Assembly (NCBI GenBank): GCA_900759715.1
Contig: CAAEXF010000124.1
Coordinates: 1-64,000, forward strand
Reading direction: 5' to 3'
Source: Clostridium_AM sp900759715
Lineage (GTDB): Bacteria; Bacillota; Clostridia; Clostridiales; Clostridiaceae
Length of the DNA stretch: 64,000 bases
Below are positions 1 through 8,999 of the stretch, piece after piece. Position numbers and translations under genes: made by a program. The notes beneath the pieces were generated by a model, which did no database searches, had not been told where the DNA came from, and worked only from the letters and a program-made list of their open reading frames with translations. Numbering within the stretch: position 1 is the first letter of the stretch; each line of letters begins with the position of its first letter.

Positions 1-273
1 AAAAATACAGATGCAAAAAAATCGACAGATGGAACAACTAAAAATACAGATACAAATACATCAACAGATGGAACAACTAAAAATACAGATGCAAATAAAT
101 CGACAGATGGAACAACTAAAAATACAGATGCAAATAAATCGACAGATGGAACAACTAAAAATACAGATACAAATACATCAACAGATGGAACAACTAAAAA
201 TGCAGATACAAAGACATCGACAGATGGAACAACTAAAAATGCAGATACAAAGACATCAACAGGTGGAACAACG
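1..273 (+). repeat. seven tandem 39-bp repeats
   Basis: Seven near-identical 39-bp units in direct tandem differ mainly at codons 5-8 (GCA/ACA, AAA/AAT/AAG, AAA/ACA, TCG/TCA). There are no spacers, so this is a coding minisatellite and not a CRISPR array. It may continue left of the window. Confidence 0.95.
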
Positions 274-291
274 GTCAATACAGGTAACTAA
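1..291 (+). CDS. C-terminal end of a Thr/Ser/Asp-rich repeat protein (5' truncated)
   Basis: The gene enters from the left edge and stops at TAA 289-291. Read in frame 1 it is seven tandem 13-residue units of the form KNTDxxxSTDGTT (39 bp each: 1-39, 40-78, 79-117, 118-156, 157-195, 196-234, 235-273), then VNTGN. Because the unit is a multiple of three, another frame is also open (11-310), but that frame gives a Gln/Met/Ile repeat with no ribosome site. The Thr/Ser/Asp/Gly composition of frame 1 is typical of extended linkers or stalks in surface proteins. No LPxTG or membrane anchor follows, so any anchoring domain lies upstream. Frame choice is inference. Confidence 0.6.
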   Translation, partial: KNTDAKKSTDGTTKNTDTNTSTDGTTKNTDANKSTDGTTKNTDANKSTDGTTKNTDTNTSTDGTTKNADTKTSTDGTTKNADTKTSTGGTTVNTGN

Positions 292-370
292 TGTATCAAG
301 GTTTCTTTAAAATATTGTAAGCATCAAAGATTTGACCTATGGAATCAAGAAATACGATTTAAGATGGTAA

Positions 371-415
371 AAATGCACACCCCTATGGATTTTTGATAGA
401 GGGGTGTGCATTTTT
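371..415. terminator. bidirectional terminator
   Basis: Arm 371-384 (AAATGCACACCCCT) pairs with 400-414 and is flanked by A and T runs, so it can stop both the repeat-protein gene (+) and the leftward gene ending at 418. Confidence 0.9.
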
Positions 416-417
416 AA

Positions 418-2247
418 TTATTTATTATCATTATACGTTAACATTTGGCTTACTTTAACAAATTCGTATCCTAAAGCCTTTAGTTTTGGAATTATAATAT
501 CTGTAGCTTTAGCGGTATTTAAATACTCTAAATGCATCAAAATGATATCATCATTTTTTATTCTGTCCATAATTCTAGTAACGATGTCATCAACCGATGG
601 CTGCTTCCAATCAATAGTGTCTAAACTCCAATAAATGCTGTACTGATAACCAAGTTCGCCAAGAGCTTCAAGTACGTCTCTGTTCCATGCCCCAAATGGA
701 GGTCGAAAAAGAGGCCTGCAGTCTGTATTAGTCAACTTTTTTATAGTGGCTTCTGCTTTTACTACTTCATCTATTATTTCACTTCGGGTTATTTTAGTTA
801 AATCTGGATGGTTAAACGTATGGTTTCCTATCTCGTGACCTGAATTAATAATCTGCCTTCCTATATCAGGATATTTTTCTGTCCATTCACCAGTTAGAAA
901 AAATGTCGTTTTTACATTATATTTATCCAATACATTAAGAAGGTGGGATGTTGCAGATGCTCCATCTCCTGCATCGTAGGTAAGAGCAATATACTTTTTA
1001 TTGGTATTTCCTTTGCATATTAGAACCGAGGATTGTTTTTTCTCTGTAGTTGCCAGTCTTCTTATTTTAAGTAATTGACCGGCATCAATATGATCAATCA
1101 TATCTGAAGTAAGTTCATTGATTTCCATAAGCTTTTTTATTGGAACACCAAAGTTTCTGGAAATTGAACTCAACGTATCTCCATTACACACAGTATAAAG
1201 TTCCCACCGTTCATGGATAAATGAGGTGTTTTCCATCAAATTTAATTTATAGTTACTACTTCTACCGCAAAATAGACCCTGTTTATTTAAAACATCTATT
1301 ATATACTCAGCGCGATGCTTATAGGAATGAGTTTCTACTGCGATACTTCCGTTTGCTTTTATTACATTTCTCTCTTCTGGATGCCTCAAGTAATATTGAA
1401 CCAATTGTAAGGTTTCTTCAGGTGAAGATGATACAATTAAATCTTTACCAACATTAAACAAACGGTTTATTTCAGGAGTATCATTAGTTATCAGAAAACC
1501 CCCTGAACCTAGAATTTCATAAATGCGCTGATTAAGCTGTGTTAGGTTATTTTGTATACCGATAATGATATCATTTGAACTGTATACCTTATTAGCATCT
1601 GTATAAGGAACATAATCGTGTAACCAGTCTTTTTGAATCTCAGTACCAAGGAATTGCTTCATATTATCCCAATGTTTGCCATAAAAGTCAACTCTAATAT
1701 TTGCATCTAAAAGGGGTTTTATTAAAACATTAAGAGATTCGTGCCTATAATGCTTAGTATATATTTTTAGCTTATGAGGGTAAGCATTTGCCACAACTGC
1801 AATTTTACCTTTATAATTATCATAAGATTTTGTAGGTTTATGAACACTTGAATGAAATCCAAAATCTAAGTGTTCTGCATTTATTCCCAAACTTTGATAA
1901 TACTCCACATTGTTACGACATATAGTAAACACAAAATCAGGTTGAACTCTTTTAAGATACGGAATTGTAAAGGCTTTAGTATGAGTAGGGTCTTCAGTTG
2001 CCCAATACACATGAGGAATTTTTGATGATTTTACATAATTTTTAATCCACTGTTGTTTTTCTAATGAAGAATTTTCTGGTCCCCAGCCGATAGAAAAAAT
2101 CAAATCTGGACAAAAGTTCCGAAGCATACTTTGTAAATTTTCTTTTGTTAAGGGACCGGACACTAAAACCTGGTGCCCAGCATCACGAAAGCCATTTGGC
2201 AGTCCATAAATCCACATAGGATGACTCTCTAAAAATAATATTTTCAT
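418..2247 (-). CDS. Glycosyltransferase-LysM-NodB deacetylase fusion
   Basis: A three-part protein of 609 residues. Residues 1 to about 340 resemble the CgeB/DUF3880 spore glycosyltransferase group (start KILFLES, an IGIQNN segment, then EILGSGGFLITNDTPE, the nucleotide-sugar region of group-1 transferases). A LysM domain follows (YTVCNGDTLSSISRNFG). The last ~190 residues are a NodB polysaccharide deacetylase with TYDAGD, HEIGNHTFNH, RPPFGAWN and SLDTIDW. There is no signal peptide. A GGAGGT site lies directly against the ATG at 2253, so the in-frame ATG at 2247, seven bases from GGAGG, is the better start. It follows its paralogue by about 50 bp and is probably co-transcribed. By family the GT would glycosylate a coat or wall component and the NodB part would deacetylate N-acetylated glycans. 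A shared substrate bound by LysM is inference. Confidence 0.85.
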   Translation of the reverse strand: MKILFLESHPMWIYGLPNGFRDAGHQVLVSGPLTKENLQSMLRNFCPDLIFSIGWGPENSSLEKQQWIKNYVKSSKIPHVYWATEDPTHTKAFTIPYLKRVQPDFVFTICRNNVEYYQSLGINAEHLDFGFHSSVHKPTKSYDNYKGKIAVVANAYPHKLKIYTKHYRHESLNVLIKPLLDANIRVDFYGKHWDNMKQFLGTEIQKDWLHDYVPYTDANKVYSSNDIIIGIQNNLTQLNQRIYEILGSGGFLITNDTPEINRLFNVGKDLIVSSSPEETLQLVQYYLRHPEERNVIKANGSIAVETHSYKHRAEYIIDVLNKQGLFCGRSSNYKLNLMENTSFIHERWELYTVCNGDTLSSISRNFGVPIKKLMEINELTSDMIDHIDAGQLLKIRRLATTEKKQSSVLICKGNTNKKYIALTYDAGDGASATSHLLNVLDKYNVKTTFFLTGEWTEKYPDIGRQIINSGHEIGNHTFNHPDLTKITRSEIIDEVVKAEATIKKLTNTDCRPLFRPPFGAWNRDVLEALGELGYQYSIYWSLDTIDWKQPSVDDIVTRIMDRIKNDDIILMHLEYLNTAKATDIIIPKLKALGYEFVKVSQMLTYNDNK

Positions 2248-2299
2248 GTTCATACCTCCATCATAAAAAAATTCATATTAAATTTTATAACTATTAAAT

Positions 2300-3949
2300 C
2301 TATTGTCCTTTAAAATTTACTGCTTTACTTAAAGCAAATACACTTTTAACATAATTTTGTGGTTCATCTAATGGAGGTATGCCTTTATACTTCTTTACAA
2401 TATCAGGACCTATATTGTAAGCTGCAACAGCTAGCTTCCAATCTTGAAACTCTTCATACAATTTTTTTAAATAACATGCTGCTCCATCGATAGACTGAAT
2501 AGGATCACAAGGATTAACCCCTAACCAGTTAGCAGTTTCTACATGTAACTGCATTAGTCCTATACCTCCTGTTTTAGATACAAGATTTGGATTACCTCTA
2601 CTTTCAGTAATCATAATGCCATACAGGATGCTGCTTGGAATTTTGTGTTTTTCGGAAGCTTCTATTATATCCTTTGCCCATCTAGCAGCATCAGAGTTGC
2701 CTGGAGCATTGTTAATATCTAGTTTATTTGAAATCATAGACATATACGAACTAGCATCCACTTTTTCACTAATTTTAAGCACTTGATCCACAAATATTTC
2801 ATCCGATAATAAGTTGTTTAACTGCATTATTTTATTTAGTGGAACTTTAAATTTTTTTGAAATTCCGTATAAGGTATCTCCTGGATTAACAATATAAAGC
2901 TTGTATTTGTCCTCTGTATAATTTTCATAATAATAAATTTCACCTTTTTCAGCACTTTCACTTATACTTCCTTGCAATATCCCTTGATCCACAAGTACTT
3001 TTAGCATTTCCCGTGCGCGTTGGCAATAGGAATGTTTATTAACAGCTAATCTACCTTTTTCTCGAATGAGTTTTCTCTCTTTAGGATTATTTAAATAATG
3101 GCGCACAGCTTGAACAGTTTCCTTGGGGGAAGAAGATGCAATTAATTCTTTATCAGGTTTAAATAACTTAGTTACCCCAGGTGTATTATTAGTTAAAAGT
3201 AAAGCGCCTGATGCAAGAACTTCATAGGTTCTCTGTGTGACTTGCGACGGATAATTTTGTAAACCAATAACTATATCTGTTGAATTGTAAATAGAGTTTG
3301 TATCCTTATATGGAATGTAACCATGAATCCATTCCTTAGGTATATCCATACCCAAATATTGCTTCATTTTATCCCAATCTCGTCCCCAAAAATCAATTTT
3401 AATATTTTCCTTTAACAAAGGGGTGATTAAAGTTTCTAATGATGTAAGACGAAAATGCTTAGGGAATTTATTAAAAACATCTGGATAAGCATTGGCAACT
3501 ACAGCGATAGAATAACGAACTTCTGAGTTCATTTCTACTGGACAATTGATACTAGGATTATAACCAAAATCCATATAACCTGCCTTAACTCCATTTTTTT
3601 TATAATATTCCAAACTATCCTGAGAGATAGTAAATATAAAACTAGGTTTAATATTTCTAATCAGTTTTAAGGACCAATCATCAATAAAAGCAGGATCTTC
3701 TACGGCCCAATATATCAATGGAATTTTAGCTTCATGCACATATTTATAAATCCATTTCTGTTTAGATACTGTATTTTCAACGCCCCATCCTATTGTAATA
3801 ATTAAATCAGGTTTAAATTCTTCTATCATAAGCGGAATATTCTTTTCTGTTAACGGGCCAGAAATCATAACTTTATGCCCATTGTCAATAAAACCATAAG
3901 GTAGTCCATATACCCAAATTTGACTACTTTCTAAAAACAATATACGCAT
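2300..3949 (-). CDS. Glycosyltransferase-LysM-lytic transglycosylase fusion
   Basis: Paralogue of the next gene downstream through the CgeB-like GT (residues 1 to about 335, beginning RILFLES) and LysM (YIVNPGDTLYGISKKF). Here the C-terminus is a soluble lytic transglycosylase domain: ITESRGNP with the catalytic Glu, GGIGLMQL, and AAYNIGP. This fold cleaves the glycan backbone of peptidoglycan. A GTG at 3964 is in frame, but the ATG at 3949 aligns with the start of the paralogue, so I prefer it; the ribosome site is weak for both. No signal peptide is visible, which suits a mother-cell (coat side) role or release by lysis. First gene of a leftward pair, divergent from the deacetylase at 4112. 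Confidence 0.83.
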   Translation of the reverse strand: MRILFLESSQIWVYGLPYGFIDNGHKVMISGPLTEKNIPLMIEEFKPDLIITIGWGVENTVSKQKWIYKYVHEAKIPLIYWAVEDPAFIDDWSLKLIRNIKPSFIFTISQDSLEYYKKNGVKAGYMDFGYNPSINCPVEMNSEVRYSIAVVANAYPDVFNKFPKHFRLTSLETLITPLLKENIKIDFWGRDWDKMKQYLGMDIPKEWIHGYIPYKDTNSIYNSTDIVIGLQNYPSQVTQRTYEVLASGALLLTNNTPGVTKLFKPDKELIASSSPKETVQAVRHYLNNPKERKLIREKGRLAVNKHSYCQRAREMLKVLVDQGILQGSISESAEKGEIYYYENYTEDKYKLYIVNPGDTLYGISKKFKVPLNKIMQLNNLLSDEIFVDQVLKISEKVDASSYMSMISNKLDINNAPGNSDAARWAKDIIEASEKHKIPSSILYGIMITESRGNPNLVSKTGGIGLMQLHVETANWLGVNPCDPIQSIDGAACYLKKLYEEFQDWKLAVAAYNIGPDIVKKYKGIPPLDEPQNYVKSVFALSKAVNFKGQ

Positions 3950-4111
3950 AGCACTCACACTCACTTAATTTATTGTCATATAATACACTATGATATGTAG
4001 CTACATAATTTAAGTGACCTAATTTTAATTGACCAAAAACTGTACAATTTAAATCTAAAAATATACGACTTATATATACGGTTTATGATGACTATGAAAA
4101 AGGGGGATATA

Positions 4112-4798
4112 ATGGATATAAATATAGGAAAATACTTTAGGAATTTAGATGAATTTAAAAAATGGAAAGAAAGTCAGCTTGCTTTAGAAGATAGTCTTCC
4201 TTCTCCGATTTATTGCGGAGATCCAAATAAAAAAATGATATCTTTTATGATTAATGTAGCCTGGGGAAACGAGTATTTAGTTGAATTGATGAAGGATCTA
4301 AAGGAAAATAAAGTAAAAGCTACATTCTTTCTAGATGGTACATGGATTTATAAATATCCGGTTCTGGGAAAAATGATAATAGATGACGGTCATGACATAG
4401 GAAATCATGGATTTTCTCATCCGGATATGAGAGGAATGACCATGGAGGGAATTAGGTGGCAACTAAAAAAAACAAATGAGACCATAGAAAATGAATTAGG
4501 AGTAAAGCCAAAGCTTTTTACTCCTCCATCAGGAGAATTTGATGAAAGAGTTGTTTATTTAGCAGCTCAGGAAGAAATGATTACTGTATTAAGTACTATT
4601 GATACTTTAGATTGGCAAAAACCAGATCCAAAAGATATAATAGAAAAAATTAAATTAAACTTAAGAAATGGAGCAATAATTCTTAGTCACCCCACGGAAT
4701 CCTCTCTTCTTGCTTTACCTGCGATTATTAAGATTGCAAGGGAAAAGAACTATACAATTAGCACTGTAACTGATTTATTATCAATAAATCATGAATAA
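4112..4798 (+). CDS. YlxY-like NodB-fold protein
   Basis: 228 residues, almost entirely one NodB-fold domain. In place of TFDDGP, motif 1 reads FMINVAWGNEY, as in the sporulation YlxY group of Bacillus, so the catalytic-base Asp is absent. Motif 2 (GNHGFSHPDM), motif 3 (TPPSGEF), IDTLDWQKP and SHPTE remain. The start is the ATG at 4112, five bases after AGGGGG at 4101-4106; an ATG at 4085 has no ribosome site. There is no signal peptide. It is followed by a second deacetylase after 13 bp. By family it acts in spore envelope formation. Whether it still deacetylates is uncertain given motif 1. Confidence 0.82.
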   Translation: MDINIGKYFRNLDEFKKWKESQLALEDSLPSPIYCGDPNKKMISFMINVAWGNEYLVELMKDLKENKVKATFFLDGTWIYKYPVLGKMIIDDGHDIGNHGFSHPDMRGMTMEGIRWQLKKTNETIENELGVKPKLFTPPSGEFDERVVYLAAQEEMITVLSTIDTLDWQKPDPKDIIEKIKLNLRNGAIILSHPTESSLLALPAIIKIAREKNYTISTVTDLLSINHE

Positions 4799-4811
4799 GA
4801 GGGTGAATTTA

Positions 4812-5732
4812 ATGAGTATTGAACAATGTACAATATATGTAGATGGTCAACCTATAGAAGTAAAGTGTATGATGGGAGACGATGATATAATGGTACCTGC
4901 ATATTTTTTCAAATATGCAGGAGTAGGAGTTGACTTTAATTTAAAAAAGACTAAGGTTATTTTAAGTACTGCTTGTAAAACTGAAGAGGTTAACAGTAGT
5001 AACGAAGGGAATTATATATCACTTCAGCATGTAGTTAAGCTGCTTGAAATGAAAGTTTTTTATGATCAAAAAACATTGAGAATTTATTTAATTACAAATA
5101 CTTCTCCACAACAAAAACCAGAAATACTGTGTAGGTGTGATATATTAGAAAAAAAAGTAGCATTGACATTTGACGATGGTCCTGATAAATACACTACTTC
5201 CAAAATACTCAAAATTCTTAATGATAAAGGAGTTAAAGCAACTTTTTTTGTTGTGGGAGCGAAAGTAAAGGACTTTCCCAAGGTATTGGAACGTATTGCA
5301 AAAGAGGGTCATGGGATTGGAAATCATGCATGGAGTCATTCTGATTTAACAAAACTATCAACTCATAAAGTTACTGAAGAAGTAAAGAAAACTACAGATA
5401 TAATTGAATCTATTACAGGAATAAGAACTAATTTTTTTCGACCACCTTTCGGTACTTTGACTTATGCAGATGTTAATATAATTAATAGTCTTGGTTTGAA
5501 AGCCGTAAATTGGAATATTGATACTTTTGACTATGCAGGTACTTCAGCAGAGAAAATTATTGATACAATAAAAAGAGATATATCTCCTGGATCAATAATT
5601 CTTCAGCATTCATTTAATAACTCTACAGCAGCTTTAGATGGTAGTATTAGAGCACTGCCGATTATTATAGATCAACTAAGATCTCAAGGTATGGAATTTG
5701 TCACAATTGAAGAACTATTTAGTAGTAAATAA
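4812..5732 (+). CDS. Polysaccharide deacetylase with N-terminal copper amine oxidase-like domain
   Basis: 306 residues. Residues 1 to about 95 have the pattern of the copper amine oxidase N-terminal-like domain found in clostridial surface proteins (YVDGQPIEV, MVPAYFFKYAGV, an internal ISLQHVVKLL). From about residue 120 there is a canonical NodB domain: LTFDDGPDK, GNHAWSHSDL, RPPFGTLT, NIDTFDY and LQHSFN. The catalytic Asp and two His ligands are intact, unlike the upstream gene. The ATG at 4812 lies seven bases after GAGGGTG; the ATG at 4791 overlaps the previous gene and lacks a site. No signal peptide is seen. Two-gene operon with the YlxY-like gene. Confidence 0.85.
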   Translation: MSIEQCTIYVDGQPIEVKCMMGDDDIMVPAYFFKYAGVGVDFNLKKTKVILSTACKTEEVNSSNEGNYISLQHVVKLLEMKVFYDQKTLRIYLITNTSPQQKPEILCRCDILEKKVALTFDDGPDKYTTSKILKILNDKGVKATFFVVGAKVKDFPKVLERIAKEGHGIGNHAWSHSDLTKLSTHKVTEEVKKTTDIIESITGIRTNFFRPPFGTLTYADVNIINSLGLKAVNWNIDTFDYAGTSAEKIIDTIKRDISPGSIILQHSFNNSTAALDGSIRALPIIIDQLRSQGMEFVTIEELFSSK

Positions 5733-5750
5733 CTCATTCAATATTAATTG

Positions 5751-5790
5751 AATCCCCCTGCGCTTTTTCATATTCGTAAGGGGATTTTTA
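5751..5790 (+). terminator. terminator of the deacetylase operon
   Basis: AATCCCC (5751-5757) pairs with GGGGATT (5780-5786) and is followed by a T-rich run. Confidence 0.85.
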
Positions 5791-5968
5791 TTATTTTATT
5801 GTCATAAGTGCACTACAAAATTCTTCTTTAAGCTCTATCATTTACCAGTATATTTACCATTACGAGGGAGAAGGGATTTAAATTTATCAAACATTAATTA
5901 ATATTAAGTAGATAAGAAAAAAGAAGGCTGATATAATGTTTTTAGAATATTTATAAAGGAGTTATTAA

Positions 5969-6934
5969 ATGAAAAACTATTTAGCACCAATGGAAGGAAT
6001 TACGGGATTCATATATAGAAATTCTTATGAAAAATTTTTTAGTAATATTGATAAATACTTTACACCTTTTATTGTTCCAAATAACAGTACAAGCCTTAAA
6101 ACTAAAGAATTAAGAGATGTTTTGCCTGAGAATAATAAAGGAATGAATATAGTGCCTCAAATACTTACTAACGATTCAGAAGGTTTTATTACTACTTCTA
6201 CAAAATTACAACAATTAGGTTATAACGAAGTTAATTTAAATTTAGGATGTCCTTCTGGAACGGTTGTTTCAAAAAATAGAGGATCAGGATTTCTAGCTAA
6301 AAGAGAAGAACTGGATGTGTTTTTAGATGAAATATTTAAAATAGATGATATGAAAATTTCTATAAAAACTAGAATAGGGAAAGATAATCCAGAAGAATTT
6401 TATGAGTTAATAAAAATTTACAATAAATATCCTATAGAAGAATTAATTATTCATCCTAGAACACAAAAAGATTTTTATGGAAATAAACCTAATTTAGAGG
6501 TGTTTAAAGATGCATTATCTTTAAGTACTAATCCAGTATGTTATAATGGTAATATTTTTACTGTTGAAGATCATGATAAATTAATTAAAGCTTTTCCAGA
6601 ACTAAAAACAGTTATGTTTGGAAGAGGTATACTAGCCAATCCGGGGTTATTGGATTCCATAAAAAACAATACTAATTTAGATAAAAAAGTTTTAAAAGAT
6701 TTTCATGATGAAATTTTAAATACATACATAGAAGTATATAATGAAGAGAAAAATGCAATATTTAGAATGAAAGAACTGTGGGGATATATGATTTACATTT
6801 TCTCAGACAATAAAAAACATGCTAAAAAAATAAAGAAGTCACAAAAGTTAAGTGATTATAATGCAGCTGTCTTAAGTTTATTTGAAGAACAGGAAATCAT
6901 AGAAGGGGCTGGATTATTTTACAATCAATATTAA
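5969..6934 (+). CDS. dus: tRNA-dihydrouridine synthase
   Basis: FMN enzyme that reduces uridine to dihydrouridine in tRNA with NADPH. The 321-residue protein opens with YLAPMEGITG, the flavin-binding start of Dus proteins. It carries NLNLGCPSG with the catalytic Cys, IKTRIG, IHPRTQ (phosphate binding), CYNGNI, and MFGRGILANP near the C-terminal end of the TIM barrel. Length is normal. AAAGGAG lies upstream of the ATG at 5969. Monocistronic between a terminator and a hairpin at 7010. The exact subfamily cannot be fixed by eye. Confidence 0.92.
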   Translation: MKNYLAPMEGITGFIYRNSYEKFFSNIDKYFTPFIVPNNSTSLKTKELRDVLPENNKGMNIVPQILTNDSEGFITTSTKLQQLGYNEVNLNLGCPSGTVVSKNRGSGFLAKREELDVFLDEIFKIDDMKISIKTRIGKDNPEEFYELIKIYNKYPIEELIIHPRTQKDFYGNKPNLEVFKDALSLSTNPVCYNGNIFTVEDHDKLIKAFPELKTVMFGRGILANPGLLDSIKNNTNLDKKVLKDFHDEILNTYIEVYNEEKNAIFRMKELWGYMIYIFSDNKKHAKKIKKSQKLSDYNAAVLSLFEEQEIIEGAGLFYNQY

Positions 6935-7009
6935 ATATGGTTATCTTTTATTAAAAAGTATGATCAAGAAGAGCAGGAGAAGAGAATAAAATAAAATTGA
7001 TTTTGCATA

Positions 7010-7047
7010 AGTGTTAATGATTGTTTTTAAATCATTAACACTTTTTA
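7010..7047 (+). terminator. terminator after dus
   Basis: AGTGTTAATGATT (7010-7022) pairs perfectly with 7030-7042, followed by TTTTT. Confidence 0.9.
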
Positions 7048-7175
7048 ATTTATAGCCATAATATCTTGTTACTTTCAATTTATTGGCTCTAATAAGTTAG
7101 GATTTTATCAGCGTAATTATTAATAATATGGCGGCATATAAATTAGTGTACAAGATATTTAAGGGGGGACTGCTT

Positions 7176-8795
7176 ATGTTCAAGCTTCATCAAGTTAAGA
7201 TGAAGAAATCAGTCATTGCACTTCTATGTGCCATGCTAATGATTTTGGGGCAAATGTCTTTTAGCTCCAATAATAGTGTACAAGCGAAAAATAATGGTAC
7301 GGCTAAAAATGTTATTATGCTTATACCGGATGGTACTAGTATAGAGGCTATAACTATAGCTAGGTGGTACAATGGTGGTAAACCACTTGCCATGGATGAG
7401 ATAGCAGTAGGTCTTACAAGAACATATTGGGATAATGGACCTATAACTGACTCTGCACCAGGTGGAACTGCTTATTCAATTGGTTATAAAACTGATGATA
7501 AGCACGTTGGAGTATTACCTGATGATAGGCCAGCAGCAACCTTGCTTGAGGCTGCTAAATTAGCAGGAAAAGCTACAGGTACAGTTGTTACTTGCGAAAT
7601 GATGCATGCAACTCCTGCAGATTTTACTGCTCATGATCCAGACAGAAACAATTATAATTCACTTATGAAACAGCAGATTTATAATGGTATGGATGTAATG
7701 CTAGGTGGAGGAGATGTATTTTTTACACCAGCTGCTGATGGAAAAAGAAAAGATGGAAAGGATTTAAGGGAGACAATAAAGAGTCTTGGTTATAACTATG
7801 TAACTACTAAAGAAGGAATGATGAAATCGAGTTCTCCAAAACTATGGGGAGCATTTGCACCAAAGGATTTAAAATATGATATTGATCGTAAAACCACTAA
7901 TTCAGATCAACCGAGTCTTGCAGAAATGACTAAGAAAGCTATAGAAGTATTATCAAAGGATAATGATGGCTTTGTTCTTTTGGTAGAAGGAAGCAAAGTA
8001 GATTGGGCAGCTCATGCTAATGATCCTACTGGACTTGCTGGAGATATTGTAGCTTTTGATGAAGCTGTAAAGGTAGCATTGGATTTTGCTAAGAAAGATG
8101 GTAATACTGTTGTAGTGTCTTCTGCTGACCATGGCACTGGCGGACCTACTGTAGGCGGTATAAATAGTAATTACTCAAGTGTAACTTTTAAGGAAAGTAT
8201 CGATAATCTTAAATCGGCAAAAGCATCTTTAGATTTGGCAAAGGAATTATTAAATGGAGCAGATGATGCAAAAATCAAAAAGGTTTTGAAGGATTATTAT
8301 GGTATAGAGAACCTTACGAATGATGAAATGGAACTTATCAAGAAAGGTTCTGTTAATAAGGTAGTGAGCAATAGAGCAAATATATGCTGGGCTTATGGAG
8401 GACACGTAGGTGGAGACGTAGCTTTATTTAATTATGCTCCAGTTGGTGTTGAAAAACTTCAAGGTGTAGTTGAGAACACTGACGTAGGAAAATATATGGC
8501 GAGAGTTTTAGGACTTAATCTTGACCAGACAACTAAGAAGTTATTTGTAAATGCAAAGGAGGCCTTCCAGGAGGCTGGAGCAAATGCAACAATAGACGCT
8601 TCAGATACAGATAATCCAGTGATTAAGGTAACAAAGGGAAACAAAACACTCGAACTCCTTGGCTACACTAATATAGCAAAGTTAAATGGAAAAGAAATCA
8701 AGCTTGAAGGCGTAACGGTATGCAATAAGATTAAGGATGGTTATAGTATTGATAGCGCTTATGTATCAAAGCAGGCTGTAGAGCTCATAAAGTAG
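7176..8795 (+). CDS. phoA: Alkaline phosphatase, exported
   Basis: 539-residue phosphomonoesterase of the PhoA family, secreted: Lys-rich start, hydrophobic core VIALLCAMLMILG, probable cleavage after VQA. Metal and catalytic motifs are in order: MLIPDG (about residue 48), TDSAPGG with nucleophile Ser93, VEGSKVDWAAHAND, SSADHGTGG, and a C-terminal GGHVGGDVALF. About 80 extra residues at the C-terminus have no motif I recognise. The ATG at 7176 is seven bases from a GGGGGG site; an in-frame ATG at 7128 would put 16 non-signal-like residues before it. Probably phosphate-regulated by family, but no Pho box was identified. Confidence 0.93.
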   Translation: MFKLHQVKMKKSVIALLCAMLMILGQMSFSSNNSVQAKNNGTAKNVIMLIPDGTSIEAITIARWYNGGKPLAMDEIAVGLTRTYWDNGPITDSAPGGTAYSIGYKTDDKHVGVLPDDRPAATLLEAAKLAGKATGTVVTCEMMHATPADFTAHDPDRNNYNSLMKQQIYNGMDVMLGGGDVFFTPAADGKRKDGKDLRETIKSLGYNYVTTKEGMMKSSSPKLWGAFAPKDLKYDIDRKTTNSDQPSLAEMTKKAIEVLSKDNDGFVLLVEGSKVDWAAHANDPTGLAGDIVAFDEAVKVALDFAKKDGNTVVVSSADHGTGGPTVGGINSNYSSVTFKESIDNLKSAKASLDLAKELLNGADDAKIKKVLKDYYGIENLTNDEMELIKKGSVNKVVSNRANICWAYGGHVGGDVALFNYAPVGVEKLQGVVENTDVGKYMARVLGLNLDQTTKKLFVNAKEAFQEAGANATIDASDTDNPVIKVTKGNKTLELLGYTNIAKLNGKEIKLEGVTVCNKIKDGYSIDSAYVSKQAVELIK

Positions 8796-8797
8796 TT

Positions 8798-8893
8798 AGA
8801 ATAGGTCAAACTTTAGTTCAATGCATTCAGATGTATGGTATGTATGGACAAGAATTAGCAAATTGTATTTCTATGATGTTAGGTATGAAATAA
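8798..8893 (+). pseudogene. possible 3' remnant of a small gene
   Basis: Directly after phoA an open frame without its own start reads RIGQTLVQ, then CIQMYGMYGQELANCISMMLGMK, to TAA 8891-8893. It looks like the helical C-terminus of a lost gene and extends upstream only by overlapping phoA out of frame. It may be chance. Confidence 0.22.
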
Positions 8894-8910
8894 GGTTTTA
8901 ATTTTTAATA

Positions 8911-8948
8911 AAAAGACTTGTGGCTAAAGTTATCACAAGTCTTTTTTA
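8911..8948. terminator. bidirectional terminator
   Basis: AAAAGACTTGTG (8911-8922) pairs with CACAAGTCTTTT (8934-8945), followed by T residues. It serves phoA and possibly the leftward gene at 9000. Confidence 0.9.
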
Positions 8949-8999
8949 TTTGCCTATATTAGAATTAAATACGTAACATTTTTCTTGAATTAATATAGT

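Noticed and set aside
1..273. CRISPR array
   Set aside because: Units are contiguous with no spacers and are translated.
11..310. Gln/Met-rich open frame over the repeats
   Set aside because: It is open only because the 39-bp unit is a multiple of three; frame 1 gives a sensible Thr/Ser/Asp linker that ends in a stop just after the last unit.
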